Source: an uncultured Holophagaceae bacterium
Lineage (GTDB): Bacteria > Acidobacteriota > Holophagae > Holophagales > Holophagaceae
Direction of reading: 5' to 3'
NCBI GenBank assembly: GCA_903857495.1
Contig: CAIOFF010000035.1
Coordinates: forward strand, 160,978 to 224,977
Length of the DNA: 64,000 bases
Shown here piece after piece: positions 34,989 to 43,709 of this stretch (position 1 is the stretch's first letter; every line of letters begins with the position of its first letter). A program made the position numbers and the translations under genes. Under the pieces are notes generated by a model that did not search any database, was not told the origin of the DNA, and saw only the letters and a program-made list of their open reading frames with translations.

Positions 34989-35603
34989 TTAAAAGCCCTC
35001 GAGGATGGTCCGGGCGGCGGGGGTCATGCGCTCCCGGGTGGCCCGGGTGGCCAGGATGATGGCCTCGAACTGGTGGTAGGCGCTCTCCAGATCGTCATTC
35101 ATGACCAGGTAGTCGTAGGCCGGGTAGCACTCCATCTCATGGCGGGCGTGCTGCATGCGGATGCGGATCTGCTCGTCCGAGTCCTTGCCGCGGCTGCGGA
35201 GGCGGTCCTCCAGGGAGGCTGCCGAGGGGGGCAGGATGAAGATCATGCGGGCGTCGGGGATGGCCTGCCGCAGGTTCCGGGCGCCGGTGGTCTCGATGTC
35301 CAGCAGCACATCCCGGCCCGTGGCCAGCACGCCGTTCAGCCAGTCCTTGCCGGTGCCATAGCGGTGCCCGTAGACCTGCACCCACTCCACGAAGCCGCCC
35401 TCCTGGATCATGGCGTCGAAGCGGGCGTCGTCGATGTAGAAGTAGTCCCGGCCATCCACCTCGCCGGGGCGGGGCTTCCGGGTGGTGAAGGAGATGGAGA
35501 AGATCAGATCCGGCACGGTCCGCACCAGCCGCTGGGTGAGGGTGGACTTGCCGGCTCCCGAAGGCGCCGAGACCACGAACACATTGCCTGGATGGTCGAT
35601 CAA
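34989..35603 (-). CDS. gmk: Guanylate kinase
   Basis: Phosphorylates GMP to GDP. P-loop VVSAPSGAGKST near the N-terminus, then TTRKPRPGEVDGRDYFYI and IETTGARNLRQAIPDA. Start uncertain: TTG at 35603 has GGGAGAGGGGGG 4 bases before it and gives a normal N-terminus (204 residues); an in-frame GTG at 35621 has no binding site. I prefer TTG. Lies 62 bases before the S41 gene and 65 after the PPDK-like gene. Confidence 0.92.
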   Translation of the reverse strand: MIDHPGNVFVVSAPSGAGKSTLTQRLVRTVPDLIFSISFTTRKPRPGEVDGRDYFYIDDARFDAMIQEGGFVEWVQVYGHRYGTGKDWLNGVLATGRDVLLDIETTGARNLRQAIPDARMIFILPPSAASLEDRLRSRGKDSDEQIRIRMQHARHEMECYPAYDYLVMNDDLESAYHQFEAIILATRATRERMTPAARTILEGF

Positions 35604-35668
35604 GGTGCCCCCCTCTCCCACTTTAACGGAAGCCGGAAGCGGCCGGGCGCCCCGGGCGGATCGGCGGT

Positions 35669-38600
35669 CTACTGAAACTCCTCCGGCTCGGGCGGCGGCG
35701 GGGGCGGGGTCTCCTTGAAGATCGCCGAGGCGCTGCGCCGGCCGTCCATGACGATGTGGACCGGCGCCTCCACGCGGGTGTGCACCAGGCTGCCCGAGCG
35801 CCAGACCTCGGGCTGCTGCCGGAGCCAGTCCCAGTCCAGGCGGGCGGTGCCCCGGGGGTAGGGCACGGTGAAGTAGCCGATGTTCAGCGAGGTCACGTTG
35901 TGGAAGAAGTGCGAGCCCAGCGAGGCGTCCGCCTGGAAGTTCTCCATGGCGTATTCCACGATCACCTGGGCACAGGAGATCATGGACCAGGCGATGGGGA
36001 TGCCCAGGTGCCGGTCGGTGCTGCCCCAGCGGCCGGGTCCCAGTAGCACATACTTCCCGCCCGCGGTGCGGAAGGTGTCGTTGAGCTTTTCCAGCTCCGC
36101 GGCGAGGGCCGTGGTCTCGAACTTGTCGAAGGCGTCGGGGTCCACCCAGACGATGTCGCGCAGTCCTTCCACCACGCCGTTGCCCACACAGCGCTCGGAG
36201 AAGAGGAAGAGGTTCTCGGGATCGAGGTCCTCGGGCGTGAGGTTCACCTCGACGTTGTCGATGAGCTGATGCTTGATCTGCAGCAGGTTGAAGGTGGGCT
36301 TGCCGTTCTCGGGATCCTTGTCGAGGTTGACGGCGAACTCGATCTCCACCGGGGTCTCCATGGCCTCGCGGATCAGCTCGAGCAGGTGCTGGAGCACCTT
36401 CGCCAGGGGGAACTGGTCGTACTTGAGGATGTTGCGGAAGTTCACAATGCGGGGCCCCGGGTGGTCCAGGCCGTCGCGGATGCGGTCGTCATTGGCGTCC
36501 CACACCGAGGCGCAGTGCCAGAGGGCGCCGTCCTTCTCGGCCCGGGCGATGTCCAGGCTCACCAGGGTGGTGTCCTCGCCGGCGTAGAGGTCCACAGAGG
36601 AGTGGCTCATGTCCAGGGCGTAGAACTGCTTCTGGGTGGTGCGCAGCTGCTCCTTGGGGGTGAGGATGTCCATCTCGGGGTATGGCGGCGCGAAGCGGAA
36701 AGCCTTGCCGCCTTCGACCACGTACTTCCCGAGCCCCACGGCGATGTTCGCGATCCCGTCCTGCGGCTGGGTGTAGGCCACGGGGTAGTAGTTGAAGGAC
36801 TGGGCCACACCAGAGAGGTGCGGGTAGAAGTGGTCGCCGAAGCGGCGGCCCGACACATCCTGGATGAGGATGGCCATCTGCTCTTCCTCGATCTTGTAGT
36901 CGATGGCCTGGAAGTAGGCGCGGGAGGCCTTGGAATAGACCGATGCGTAGACCAGCTTGATGGCCTCCGTGAGCTGGGCCTCGCGCACGCCGGGATCGGG
37001 ATCGTTGTTGGGCAGAAAGAAGGTGCTGTAGAGCCCCGCGAAGGGGTGTGAGAGGGCGTCCTCCAGCAGGCCCGAGGACCTCACGGCCAGGGGCACCTTC
37101 GCGTGCTTGGCCAGGAAGAGGCGCAGCTTTGCCGTGAGCTCCGGCGACAGCGAGCCCATGAGGAAGCGCCGCTTGATGGCGTCGTCATCCACATCGTTCT
37201 GGAGCATCGCCCGCAGACCGTGGCGGGTGATGAAGGAGTTGAACTCCTCCGTGCCGATGATGGCGGAGCGGGGGATGCGGATGTTCGCCTCGGGCACCAG
37301 GTTCTCCAGGTCCATGCGCGAGAGCAGGGAGTGGATGAAGGCGACGCCGCGGCCCTTGCCGCCCATGGAACCCGGGGCCAGGCGCAGGATGTTGGGCTCA
37401 TCCCGGGGGGTGGATTCCGTGAGGGGCAGCACCTTGCCCAGGGTCTTCATGCGCTGCACGTACTCGCCGACATCGATCAGGAATGCGCGCAGGTCCTCCG
37501 GATCCTGGTAGTCCGTGATGCGGAACTTCGACAGCACCTTGGCCACCTGCACCTCTCCGCGGGCCATGATCCAGGCGGAGAAGTGGTTGCGGGAGGCGTG
37601 GTAGACCAGCGACTCGGCGGGGACCGTCCGGAGCTTGGCCTGGAGGTCCACCATGTTGGAGGCGCGGTCGATCTCCATGCCCGCCTCGTCCCGGAAGATG
37701 AAGTCGCCGAAGCCCAGGTTCACGTGGAAGAAGTTCGAGAGCTCTGCGCCCAGGGTGTAGGAGTTCTTGTTCAGGAAGCCGCTCTGGATGGCCGTGGCCC
37801 AGGACTCCTTGAAGGGATCCGAGGACTGCAGCAGGGTGGGCAGGTAGGGGTTGCGGTCCTTCACGGCCTTGAGGAGCTTGATGCCCGCCTCTCGGTCCAT
37901 CACGCCGTCCTTCGGGAACTTGCGGTCCGAGATGACGCAGAGCAGGAAGTCCTGGTAGCGCTCGCTGAAGGCGATGGCCTCCTCGTAGGTTGTGGCCAGG
38001 ATCACCTTGGGCCGGACCCGCATGGAGAGGGTGCGCGTCATGCCATCGACGCTCTGCTCCTTGGCCTGCCGCGTGGTCTGCTTGAGGATCTCGGCGTAGA
38101 GGATGGGCAGGTACCGCGAGTAGTAGCGGATGCTGTCCTCCACCAGCAGGATCACGCGGGTGAGGCCCACGGCCGTGTCGTTCTCGACGTTGGCCCGGTC
38201 CTCCATGAACTTGACCATGGCCATGAAGATCTCGGGGTTGCCGTTCCACACGAAGATCTGGTCATAGTGGCGCAGCAGCTCCACCCGACGCCGGTCCATG
38301 GCGCCCACCTCCACATTGTCGTTGAGCAGCAGGTAGATGGGCACCTGGGGCCCGGACTTCCGCAGGGCCTTGGACAGCTCCACATGGCCCCCCTGGCCCA
38401 GCCGGCTCATGACGATGATCATGTCGAAGTGCCGGGCGGCGCACTTCTTCAGGGCCTCCTCGACGGTGGAGACGTTGGTCACCCGGGGCGGGTTGCTCAT
38501 GTTGAGCTGGTAGTAGCCGTCGAAGAGGATCTCCGTCAGCAGCCCGTCCTGCTCCAGGGTGAAGGCGTCGAAGGGCGGCGCCACCAGCAGGATCTCGCGG

Positions 38601-38683
38601 GTGCGGAGGGGCATGAGGTCGTGGAAGACCTCCTTGTCCGAGGCGTACTTCCGGAAGATCTCATTGAACTCGCGGTTGATCAC
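35669..38683 (-). CDS. PEP/pyruvate-binding (PPDK N-terminal) domain protein with receiver-like N-terminus
   Basis: 1004 residues. The first ~330 residues contain two response-regulator-like segments (ILLVAPPFDAF...; RVILLVEDSIRYYSRYLPILY) with partly kept acidic residues. From about 430 there is an ATP-grasp PPDK_N domain: APGSMGGKGRGVAF, VPLAVRSSGLLEDALSHPFAGLYSTFF and LGPGRWGSTDRHLGIP. The phosphohistidine swivel and PEP/pyruvate barrel of full PpsA/PPDK are absent, so it is not a complete synthase. Proline-rich tail (PPPPPPEPEEF). Start: GTG at 38683 with GAGG upstream; the GTG at 38722 lies in the gdhA terminator and is rejected. Function unknown. Confidence 0.85.
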   Translation of the reverse strand: MINREFNEIFRKYASDKEVFHDLMPLRTREILLVAPPFDAFTLEQDGLLTEILFDGYYQLNMSNPPRVTNVSTVEEALKKCAARHFDMIIVMSRLGQGGHVELSKALRKSGPQVPIYLLLNDNVEVGAMDRRRVELLRHYDQIFVWNGNPEIFMAMVKFMEDRANVENDTAVGLTRVILLVEDSIRYYSRYLPILYAEILKQTTRQAKEQSVDGMTRTLSMRVRPKVILATTYEEAIAFSERYQDFLLCVISDRKFPKDGVMDREAGIKLLKAVKDRNPYLPTLLQSSDPFKESWATAIQSGFLNKNSYTLGAELSNFFHVNLGFGDFIFRDEAGMEIDRASNMVDLQAKLRTVPAESLVYHASRNHFSAWIMARGEVQVAKVLSKFRITDYQDPEDLRAFLIDVGEYVQRMKTLGKVLPLTESTPRDEPNILRLAPGSMGGKGRGVAFIHSLLSRMDLENLVPEANIRIPRSAIIGTEEFNSFITRHGLRAMLQNDVDDDAIKRRFLMGSLSPELTAKLRLFLAKHAKVPLAVRSSGLLEDALSHPFAGLYSTFFLPNNDPDPGVREAQLTEAIKLVYASVYSKASRAYFQAIDYKIEEEQMAILIQDVSGRRFGDHFYPHLSGVAQSFNYYPVAYTQPQDGIANIAVGLGKYVVEGGKAFRFAPPYPEMDILTPKEQLRTTQKQFYALDMSHSSVDLYAGEDTTLVSLDIARAEKDGALWHCASVWDANDDRIRDGLDHPGPRIVNFRNILKYDQFPLAKVLQHLLELIREAMETPVEIEFAVNLDKDPENGKPTFNLLQIKHQLIDNVEVNLTPEDLDPENLFLFSERCVGNGVVEGLRDIVWVDPDAFDKFETTALAAELEKLNDTFRTAGGKYVLLGPGRWGSTDRHLGIPIAWSMISCAQVIVEYAMENFQADASLGSHFFHNVTSLNIGYFTVPYPRGTARLDWDWLRQQPEVWRSGSLVHTRVEAPVHIVMDGRRSASAIFKETPPPPPPEPEEFQ

Positions 38684-38719
38684 AGGGGCCTCGGCTTTTA
38701 CGAAGTTTACTTCGCCGGG

Positions 38720-38757
38720 CACAAAATGAGGGGCCGCGTGCGGCCCCTCATTTCGTG
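38720..38757 (-). terminator. Rho-independent terminator after gdhA
   Basis: Stem GAGGGGCCGC / GCGGCCCCTC extended by AAATGAG/CTCATTT with flanking CAC/GTG; reading leftward it ends in a T-rich stretch (ATTTTGTG). It separates gdhA from the PPDK-like gene, which therefore probably has its own promoter or reads through. Confidence 0.88.
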
Positions 38758-38778
38758 CCTTGGGAAAAGCCAGGGAGA

Positions 38779-40128
38779 TTACACAAGCCCCTGATCGATC
38801 ATGGAGTCGGCGACTTTGAGGAAGCCGGCGATGTTGGCGCCGTTCACGTAGTTTCCGGGGGTACCGAAGCGGTCCGCGGCGGAGACGCAGGACTGGTGGA
38901 TGTTGATCATGATCTGGTGCAGGCGGGCGTCCACTTCCTGGGCGGTCCAGCCCAGGCGCATGGAGTTCTGGGACATCTCGAGGCCCGAAGTGGCCACGCC
39001 GCCGGCGTTGGAGGCCTTGCCGGGCGCGTAGAGGATCTTGTCCGTGTTGGCCTGGAAGAACTCCACGGCGTCCAGGGTGCTGGGCATGTTGGCGCCCTCG
39101 ACCACGGCCTTGCAGCCGCAGGCCAGCAGGCCCTTGGCTTCGTCCAGGTTGAGCTCGTTCTGGATGGCGCAGGGCAGGGCCACGTCCACCACCTGCTCCC
39201 AGGGGCGCTTGCCCGGGAGGAACTGGGCGGTCTTGAACTTCTGGGCGAAGGGGGCCACGGACATGCGGTCCGTGCGGAGCATCTCCTCCATGTAGGCGAT
39301 CTTCTCGCCGGAGATGCCATCGGCGTCGTAGATGTAGCCGTCGGGGCCGGAGATGGTGACCACCTTGGCGCCCAGCTGGGTGGCCTTGGTGACCGCGCCC
39401 CAGGCCACGTTGCCGAAGCCGGACACGGCGACCTTCTTGCCCTGGAAGCTGTCGCCCTTGAGCTTCAGCATCTCCTCGGCGAAGTAGACCACGCCGAAGC
39501 CCGTGGCTTCCGGCCGCACGAGGCTGCCGCCCCAGTACTGGCCCTTGCCCGTGAGCACGCCCGTGAACTCGTTGGCCAGCTTCTTGTACATCCCGAACAG
39601 GTAGCCGACCTCGCGGCCGCCCACGCCGATGTCGCCCGCAGGCACGTCGGTGTTGGGGCCGATGTGGCGGAACAGCTCCATCATGAAGGACTGGCAGAAG
39701 CGCATCACCTCCGCATCGGACTTGCCATTGGGATCGAAGTTAGAGCCGCCCTTGCCGCCGCCCATGGGCAGTCCGGTCAGGCTGTTCTTGAAGATCTGCT
39801 CGAAGCCCAGGAACTTCAGGGTGTCGAGGGTGACGTTGGGGTGGAAGCGGATGCCGCCCTTGTAGGGGCCGATGGCGCTGTTGAACTGGACGCGCCAGCC
39901 TGGATTGATGCGGATCATCCCCTTGTCGTCCACCCAGGGCACACGGAAGCCGATGACGCGCTCGGGCTCCACCACCCGCTCCAGGATGGCGTGCTTCTTG
40001 TACTTGGGCTCTTTCTCAAGAACGGGGTCCAGGGAGTGCAGGATCTCGGTGGCAGCCTGGATGAACAGGCTCTCCCAGGGCGCCTTCTTCTTCAGGCCTT
40101 CGAGGACTTCACTGACGTACTGGCTCAT
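38779..40128 (-). CDS. gdhA: NADP-type glutamate dehydrogenase
   Basis: 449 residues, hexameric class I GDH. Converts 2-oxoglutarate and ammonia to glutamate or the reverse. Start at 40128 (MSQYVSEVL) has TGGAG; upstream in-frame codons are not conserved. Motifs: GGIRFHPNVTLD, the catalytic GLPMGGGKGGSNFDP, PAGDIGVGGREVGY and Rossmann GFGNVAWG. The lack of a long C-terminal extension is as in the E. coli enzyme. The coenzyme choice is inferred from overall similarity. Preceded by a 244-base leader with TTGACA on the minus strand at 40371-40376 but no good -10. Confidence 0.95.
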   Translation of the reverse strand: MSQYVSEVLEGLKKKAPWESLFIQAATEILHSLDPVLEKEPKYKKHAILERVVEPERVIGFRVPWVDDKGMIRINPGWRVQFNSAIGPYKGGIRFHPNVTLDTLKFLGFEQIFKNSLTGLPMGGGKGGSNFDPNGKSDAEVMRFCQSFMMELFRHIGPNTDVPAGDIGVGGREVGYLFGMYKKLANEFTGVLTGKGQYWGGSLVRPEATGFGVVYFAEEMLKLKGDSFQGKKVAVSGFGNVAWGAVTKATQLGAKVVTISGPDGYIYDADGISGEKIAYMEEMLRTDRMSVAPFAQKFKTAQFLPGKRPWEQVVDVALPCAIQNELNLDEAKGLLACGCKAVVEGANMPSTLDAVEFFQANTDKILYAPGKASNAGGVATSGLEMSQNSMRLGWTAQEVDARLHQIMINIHQSCVSAADRFGTPGNYVNGANIAGFLKVADSMIDQGLV

Positions 40129-40372
40129 GGGTTCTCCAGGGTGATGGGGTTTGAGAAAGAGGGGCGGAAGCCCGGATGGCAACGGAGGTCGAGAGGGGGT
40201 CGCCGGGGAGCCCGTCCCAAGGCTGCGGCGGTATGCTTCAAGGGCCGGAAACAGGACGACATGACTCTAGCTCCAGCCGCCCTCCTGGGCACTGCCGGAC
40301 CCTCAATCGGTGACCTGAAGCACTAAATTTCCGGCATTCCCGCCAAAACATCTGAATGGCATTTACAGACTG

Positions 40373-41221
40373 TCAAGGCCTCAGGCGCCCCAGCCGGTCT
40401 GCGACCTCCTCGCGGAACCGCGCCAGGAAGGCCAGGGCGAAGGTCGCCGGCTCCAGGGCCTCGTCCTGCAGCAGCGGCGTCAGGTCCATGGCGAAGGTCA
40501 GGCCCGTGGTGGCGTCCAGGCCGTGGCTGGCGTGGTAGGTGGCGTGGGCCTTGCGGCGGCCGAGGGTGGCTAGGTCGTAGCGCTTGCCTCCGGCAATCTG
40601 GCTGTCGAACACGGCGAGCAGCGCCGCCTGCAGCTCCTCCCGGGCGCTGACGTCGAGGGCCACCTTGTCAGCGTCCGGCAGCCAGTCCAGGTCGCGCCAG
40701 ACCTCGCAGCCCAACAGGCGCTGAGGTCGGTGGGCCAGGGGCAGGCTGCGGAGGGCGGCGATGACCCGCAGGGCCACGGCCACGTGGGTGTCGTGCTTGT
40801 CGGCTAGGTTGTGGGTGTAGACCACCTGGGGCCGCGCCGCCGCCAGCAGCGCCGCGAGATCCGCCCCGGGCCGGGGGTCCGCGCCCTTCACGGCGGCGCT
40901 GGGGTAGTCCAGCTGGACGCAGGCGCCGAACTGCCCGAGCCGGGCCGCGGCCCGCTGCTCCTCACGCCGGATGGCCTTCATCTGGTCATCCGTGCACTCC
41001 CGGTAGCGGCCATCCCGGGCCGAGCCGCCGCCGTCGGTCACCACGGCGCCCAGGAACCAGGCGTCCTCACGCTGGTAGCAGGCCTCGATGCCGTGGAAGG
41101 CCATGATCTCCAGGTCGTCCTGGTGGGCGCCGACCGCCAGGTGCGTCGTGCGCGCCAGGGCCGCCGCAGGCTCGAGGGCGTCCGGGATGAAGAGGTCGGC
41201 GGTGGGGAGCTGGAAGCGCAT
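40373..41221 (-). CDS. LmbE/PIG-L-type N-deacetylase
   Basis: 282 residues. Zinc-dependent deacetylase family that acts on N-acetylglucosaminyl compounds. Zinc/catalytic motif AHQDDLE (usually AHPDDE) near 32-38, second motif THNLADKHDTHVAV with the ligand His, and KHDTH. Start at 41221 is preceded by GAGGGAC. Only 8 bases follow the ROK-like gene, so they form one unit. The N-terminal Pro to Gln change in AHPDD is unusual but does not touch the metal ligands. The likely substrate is an N-acetylated amino-sugar conjugate. Confidence 0.88.
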   Translation of the reverse strand: MRFQLPTADLFIPDALEPAAALARTTHLAVGAHQDDLEIMAFHGIEACYQREDAWFLGAVVTDGGGSARDGRYRECTDDQMKAIRREEQRAAARLGQFGACVQLDYPSAAVKGADPRPGADLAALLAAARPQVVYTHNLADKHDTHVAVALRVIAALRSLPLAHRPQRLLGCEVWRDLDWLPDADKVALDVSAREELQAALLAVFDSQIAGGKRYDLATLGRRKAHATYHASHGLDATTGLTFAMDLTPLLQDEALEPATFALAFLARFREEVADRLGRLRP

Positions 41222-41229
41222 GGAGTCCC

Positions 41230-42621
41230 TCAAGGCAGAGGCGGCAGGCTGGCCGCCGCGATGCTCTGGCCCACCCGGCGGCTGCGCTCGTCCGGCAGCT
41301 GGATCTGCAGATGCACCAGCTCCGGGAACTCGCGCCGCAGGACCTCCAGGGCGCCACCCAGGAGCAGACCTCCGCCCCGGCCGCTGGTGCAGCGACCCAG
41401 GAGCAGCAGGTGGCGGATCTCGTAGAAGTCCGCGTAGTGGGCGATGGCGTAGCCCAGGTAGACGCCCATGGTCTCCCAGATCTGCTGCGCTCCGACGTGG
41501 CCGGCCTCCAGCAGGTCCTGGACGGCCTTCAGGCGCTCGGCGTCGGGCACCCCGACGGGCAGCTCGATGCCCGCGGCCGGGGCCAGGCGGAACACGCACT
41601 GCTGGCTGAAGTAGAGTGCCCCGGCGCCGCGGTCGCCACTCCACTCGTCCACCGGGGCGTCGGGGCTGTAGTCCACGGGGGCGAAGGCCAGCTCATTGAG
41701 CCAGCCCAGCAGGTTGCCCTCGGTGTTCACGTAGCCCGCGGCCTCGCTGGAGCCCAGGGCGATGCCGAGGACGCCGTTCTCGCCCAGGCTCATGGCCCCG
41801 GCCAGGGCCGTGACATCCCCGTCGTTGGCCACCTCCAGGGGCACGCCCAGCTCGGCCCGGATGCGCAGGAAGACGTCGCGGATCTCGCCGTAGCGGTCCT
41901 TCGGAATGCCCCGGAAGAGGCTGGCGATGCGGACCTGGTTGTTCACCACGATGCCGGCCGTGCTGCCGCCGATGGCGTCCACCCGGGGCAGGTGGCTGGC
42001 GGCGGTGCGCAGGGCCTGCATGATCTCGCCGTAGTGGTAGGCCGGGTCCGCGTGCAGGCGGGGCAACCACACCACTTCCTCGCTGAAGACGGCCTCGCCG
42101 TCGATGACCGCGCTGACCTTGCGGTCGGAAGCACCCAGGTCGAAGCCGATGCGGCAGCCCTCCAGGTGGCGGCCCAGGGGCTGGCCAAGCTCCCGGGCCG
42201 AGGGCACCTCCGCGGGTTTGCAGGCCAGGATCTCGAAGGGCTGGCCGTAGACGTCCTCGCCCATGAACTGGCAGTCGAAGGCCCGGGCCCCGGTGGGCGC
42301 GTAGACCGTGCGCAGGTGGTCGGCCAGGGCGGCGGGACCTCCCACGTAAGTCCGGCAGCCGCCCCGCTGCCACAGCAGGAACTTGAAGAGGCGCTCGACG
42401 TAGGGCAGGTTGGCCGCGAAGCGGGGATGGCCCTCGGGGAAGACTACGGTCTCGAAGCGTGATACCGCACCATCCGGGCGCTCCAGCCCCAGCACCAGCG
42501 GCACGCCCCCGGCGGCGACCGCCTCGGCCACGAAGGCCCGGTTCGCCAGCACCGGCGGCCGGAACCCGGGGTCCAGGGGGGGCGGCGTGGCGGGACTCAC
42601 CAGGTGGAAGTGGGCACCCAT
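41230..42621 (-). CDS. ROK-like sugar-kinase-fold protein
   Basis: 463 residues. About 150 N-terminal residues without recognised domain, then an ASKHA/ROK fold: phosphate-1 loop FDLGASDRKVSAVIDG, ANDGDVTALAGAMSLGENG (the Asp of the ROK NDAN motif is kept) and a phosphate-2-like ALGSSEAAGYV. The ROK zinc motif CxCGxxGC is missing, and the second glycine-rich loop is weak, so kinase activity is uncertain. Start 42621 chosen for its AGGAG; the ATG at 42654 has none. Paired with the LmbE-like deacetylase, which points to amino-sugar metabolism (inference). Confidence 0.75.
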   Translation of the reverse strand: MGAHFHLVSPATPPPLDPGFRPPVLANRAFVAEAVAAGGVPLVLGLERPDGAVSRFETVVFPEGHPRFAANLPYVERLFKFLLWQRGGCRTYVGGPAALADHLRTVYAPTGARAFDCQFMGEDVYGQPFEILACKPAEVPSARELGQPLGRHLEGCRIGFDLGASDRKVSAVIDGEAVFSEEVVWLPRLHADPAYHYGEIMQALRTAASHLPRVDAIGGSTAGIVVNNQVRIASLFRGIPKDRYGEIRDVFLRIRAELGVPLEVANDGDVTALAGAMSLGENGVLGIALGSSEAAGYVNTEGNLLGWLNELAFAPVDYSPDAPVDEWSGDRGAGALYFSQQCVFRLAPAAGIELPVGVPDAERLKAVQDLLEAGHVGAQQIWETMGVYLGYAIAHYADFYEIRHLLLLGRCTSGRGGGLLLGGALEVLRREFPELVHLQIQLPDERSRRVGQSIAAASLPPLP

Positions 42622-42704
42622 GGAGAGGCTCCTGAGGAAGGGGACGAAGGGCATCGGATCAGGCTGATTATGGGGCCGGAGGCGGAAGGGCCGATACTGG
42701 GGCC

Positions 42705-42929
42705 ATGAAGCGGTTCGAATTCCACCTCGACATCTCCGCAGAGCGGTACCTGGACTACTACCGTGGCGCGGTCCAGCAGGCCATCGTCCGCTGCGCCAGC
42801 GGGCAGACGATCCAGTTTCCTGCCGCCATGTTGAAGGCCTTCATTACGCCCTCGGGCATCCACGGCGACTTTGTCCTCACCTGCGACGACAATCACCGTG
42901 GGGCTCGGCTGCAGCGGCTGGGGCCCTGA
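42705..42929 (+). CDS. DUF2835 family protein
   Basis: 74 residues matching the short DUF2835 family in length and pattern: FHLDISAERYLDYYRGAVQQAIV, QTIQFPAAMLKAFITPSGIHGDF and LTCDDNHRGARLQRL. Function of the family is unknown. It sits alone between the ROK-like gene (divergent) and a convergent hypothetical gene. Confidence 0.85.
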   Translation: MKRFEFHLDISAERYLDYYRGAVQQAIVRCASGQTIQFPAAMLKAFITPSGIHGDFVLTCDDNHRGARLQRLGP

Positions 42930-42935
42930 CCGGGC

Positions 42936-43508
42936 TCAGCGCAGAGAGCTGACCGGCACGGTGGCGTGGCCCAGCAGGCGGTAGAGGCGGGGCAGGTGGC
43001 TCAGGGTGCGGGGCTCGCGGTTCAGGCCCTTCCAGGGCGTGCTCTTGGTGCTGCGGGCGTGGACCACGGCGATCTTCTTCTTCACCTCCAGCACCAGGAT
43101 CTCGTGGTGCTCGAAGCGGGGGTCCTTCAGCACCCAGACCTGCCCGGCCTGGATGATGCGCGCCTCGGCAGGGAGGCCCTGCCACGTGGCGAGGTCCTTG
43201 AGCTCCCGGGCCTGGGCCAGCTCGGCGGCATGGACCTTCTTGGCCGCATGCCGGGTCCGGCGGTCCTCCAGCGCCTGCTGGGCCTCCTCGCGCAGCTTCT
43301 GCTGGGCCGCGCGGTGCTTCTCCCGGAACGGCTCCTCCGCCCACTTCTGGGCCGAGCCCGGGGTGCGGAAGGGGCCCTTGATGCCTTCGAAGTCCTGGCG
43401 GGAGGCCCACCAGCCCTTCTTGCCCTTCCAGTAGGCGGCCTTCCTGCCCCACTGGAAGATGCTGGCCCCGGCCTGGACCCACTTCGCCGTGAAGGGTGCT
43501 CTCGCCAT
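42936..43508 (-). CDS. Hypothetical protein with coiled-coil middle
   Basis: 190 residues. Start at 43508 has GGGAGGAAACC. The N-terminal third is rich in Trp, Lys and Gly (WGRKAAYWKGKKGWWASRQ); residues about 60-110 form a charged helical, probably coiled-coil stretch (FREKHRAAQQKLREEAQQAL); the C-terminal third is a beta-rich segment with EILVLEVKKKIAVVHARS. I recognise no family. The composition suggests a cytoplasmic, possibly nucleic-acid-interacting protein; this is a guess. Confidence 0.65.
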   Translation of the reverse strand: MARAPFTAKWVQAGASIFQWGRKAAYWKGKKGWWASRQDFEGIKGPFRTPGSAQKWAEEPFREKHRAAQQKLREEAQQALEDRRTRHAAKKVHAAELAQARELKDLATWQGLPAEARIIQAGQVWVLKDPRFEHHEILVLEVKKKIAVVHARSTKSTPWKGLNREPRTLSHLPRLYRLLGHATVPVSSLR

Positions 43509-43709
43509 GGTTTCCTCCCGAGGGGCCGGATGCCTCCCCATTGTCAGGCAAGTTCATGAATTCATGCACCTTGAATTGTGTGAGTATTTCGTTTTAAATT
43601 CGCTTATAACCTTTTGTTTTTCCAGTGCTTTGAGAAGGTGAATTGGACACTCACTGTCGGACTGCCAGACGGATAGTGACAGGGTGAACCTCTTCACGCT
43701 GGAGTCCCG

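Noticed and set aside
38684..38722. GTG at 38722 as start of the PPDK-like protein
   Set aside because: It lies in the gdhA terminator hairpin; GTG at 38683 has a Shine-Dalgarno.
37103..40326. Long plus-strand ORFs over the PPDK-like and gdhA genes
   Set aside because: Val/Gly/His-rich shadow frames with no family pattern.
40348..40376. TTGACA on the minus strand as gdhA promoter
   Set aside because: No acceptable -10 box at 16-18 bases; kept only as a note in the gdhA entry.
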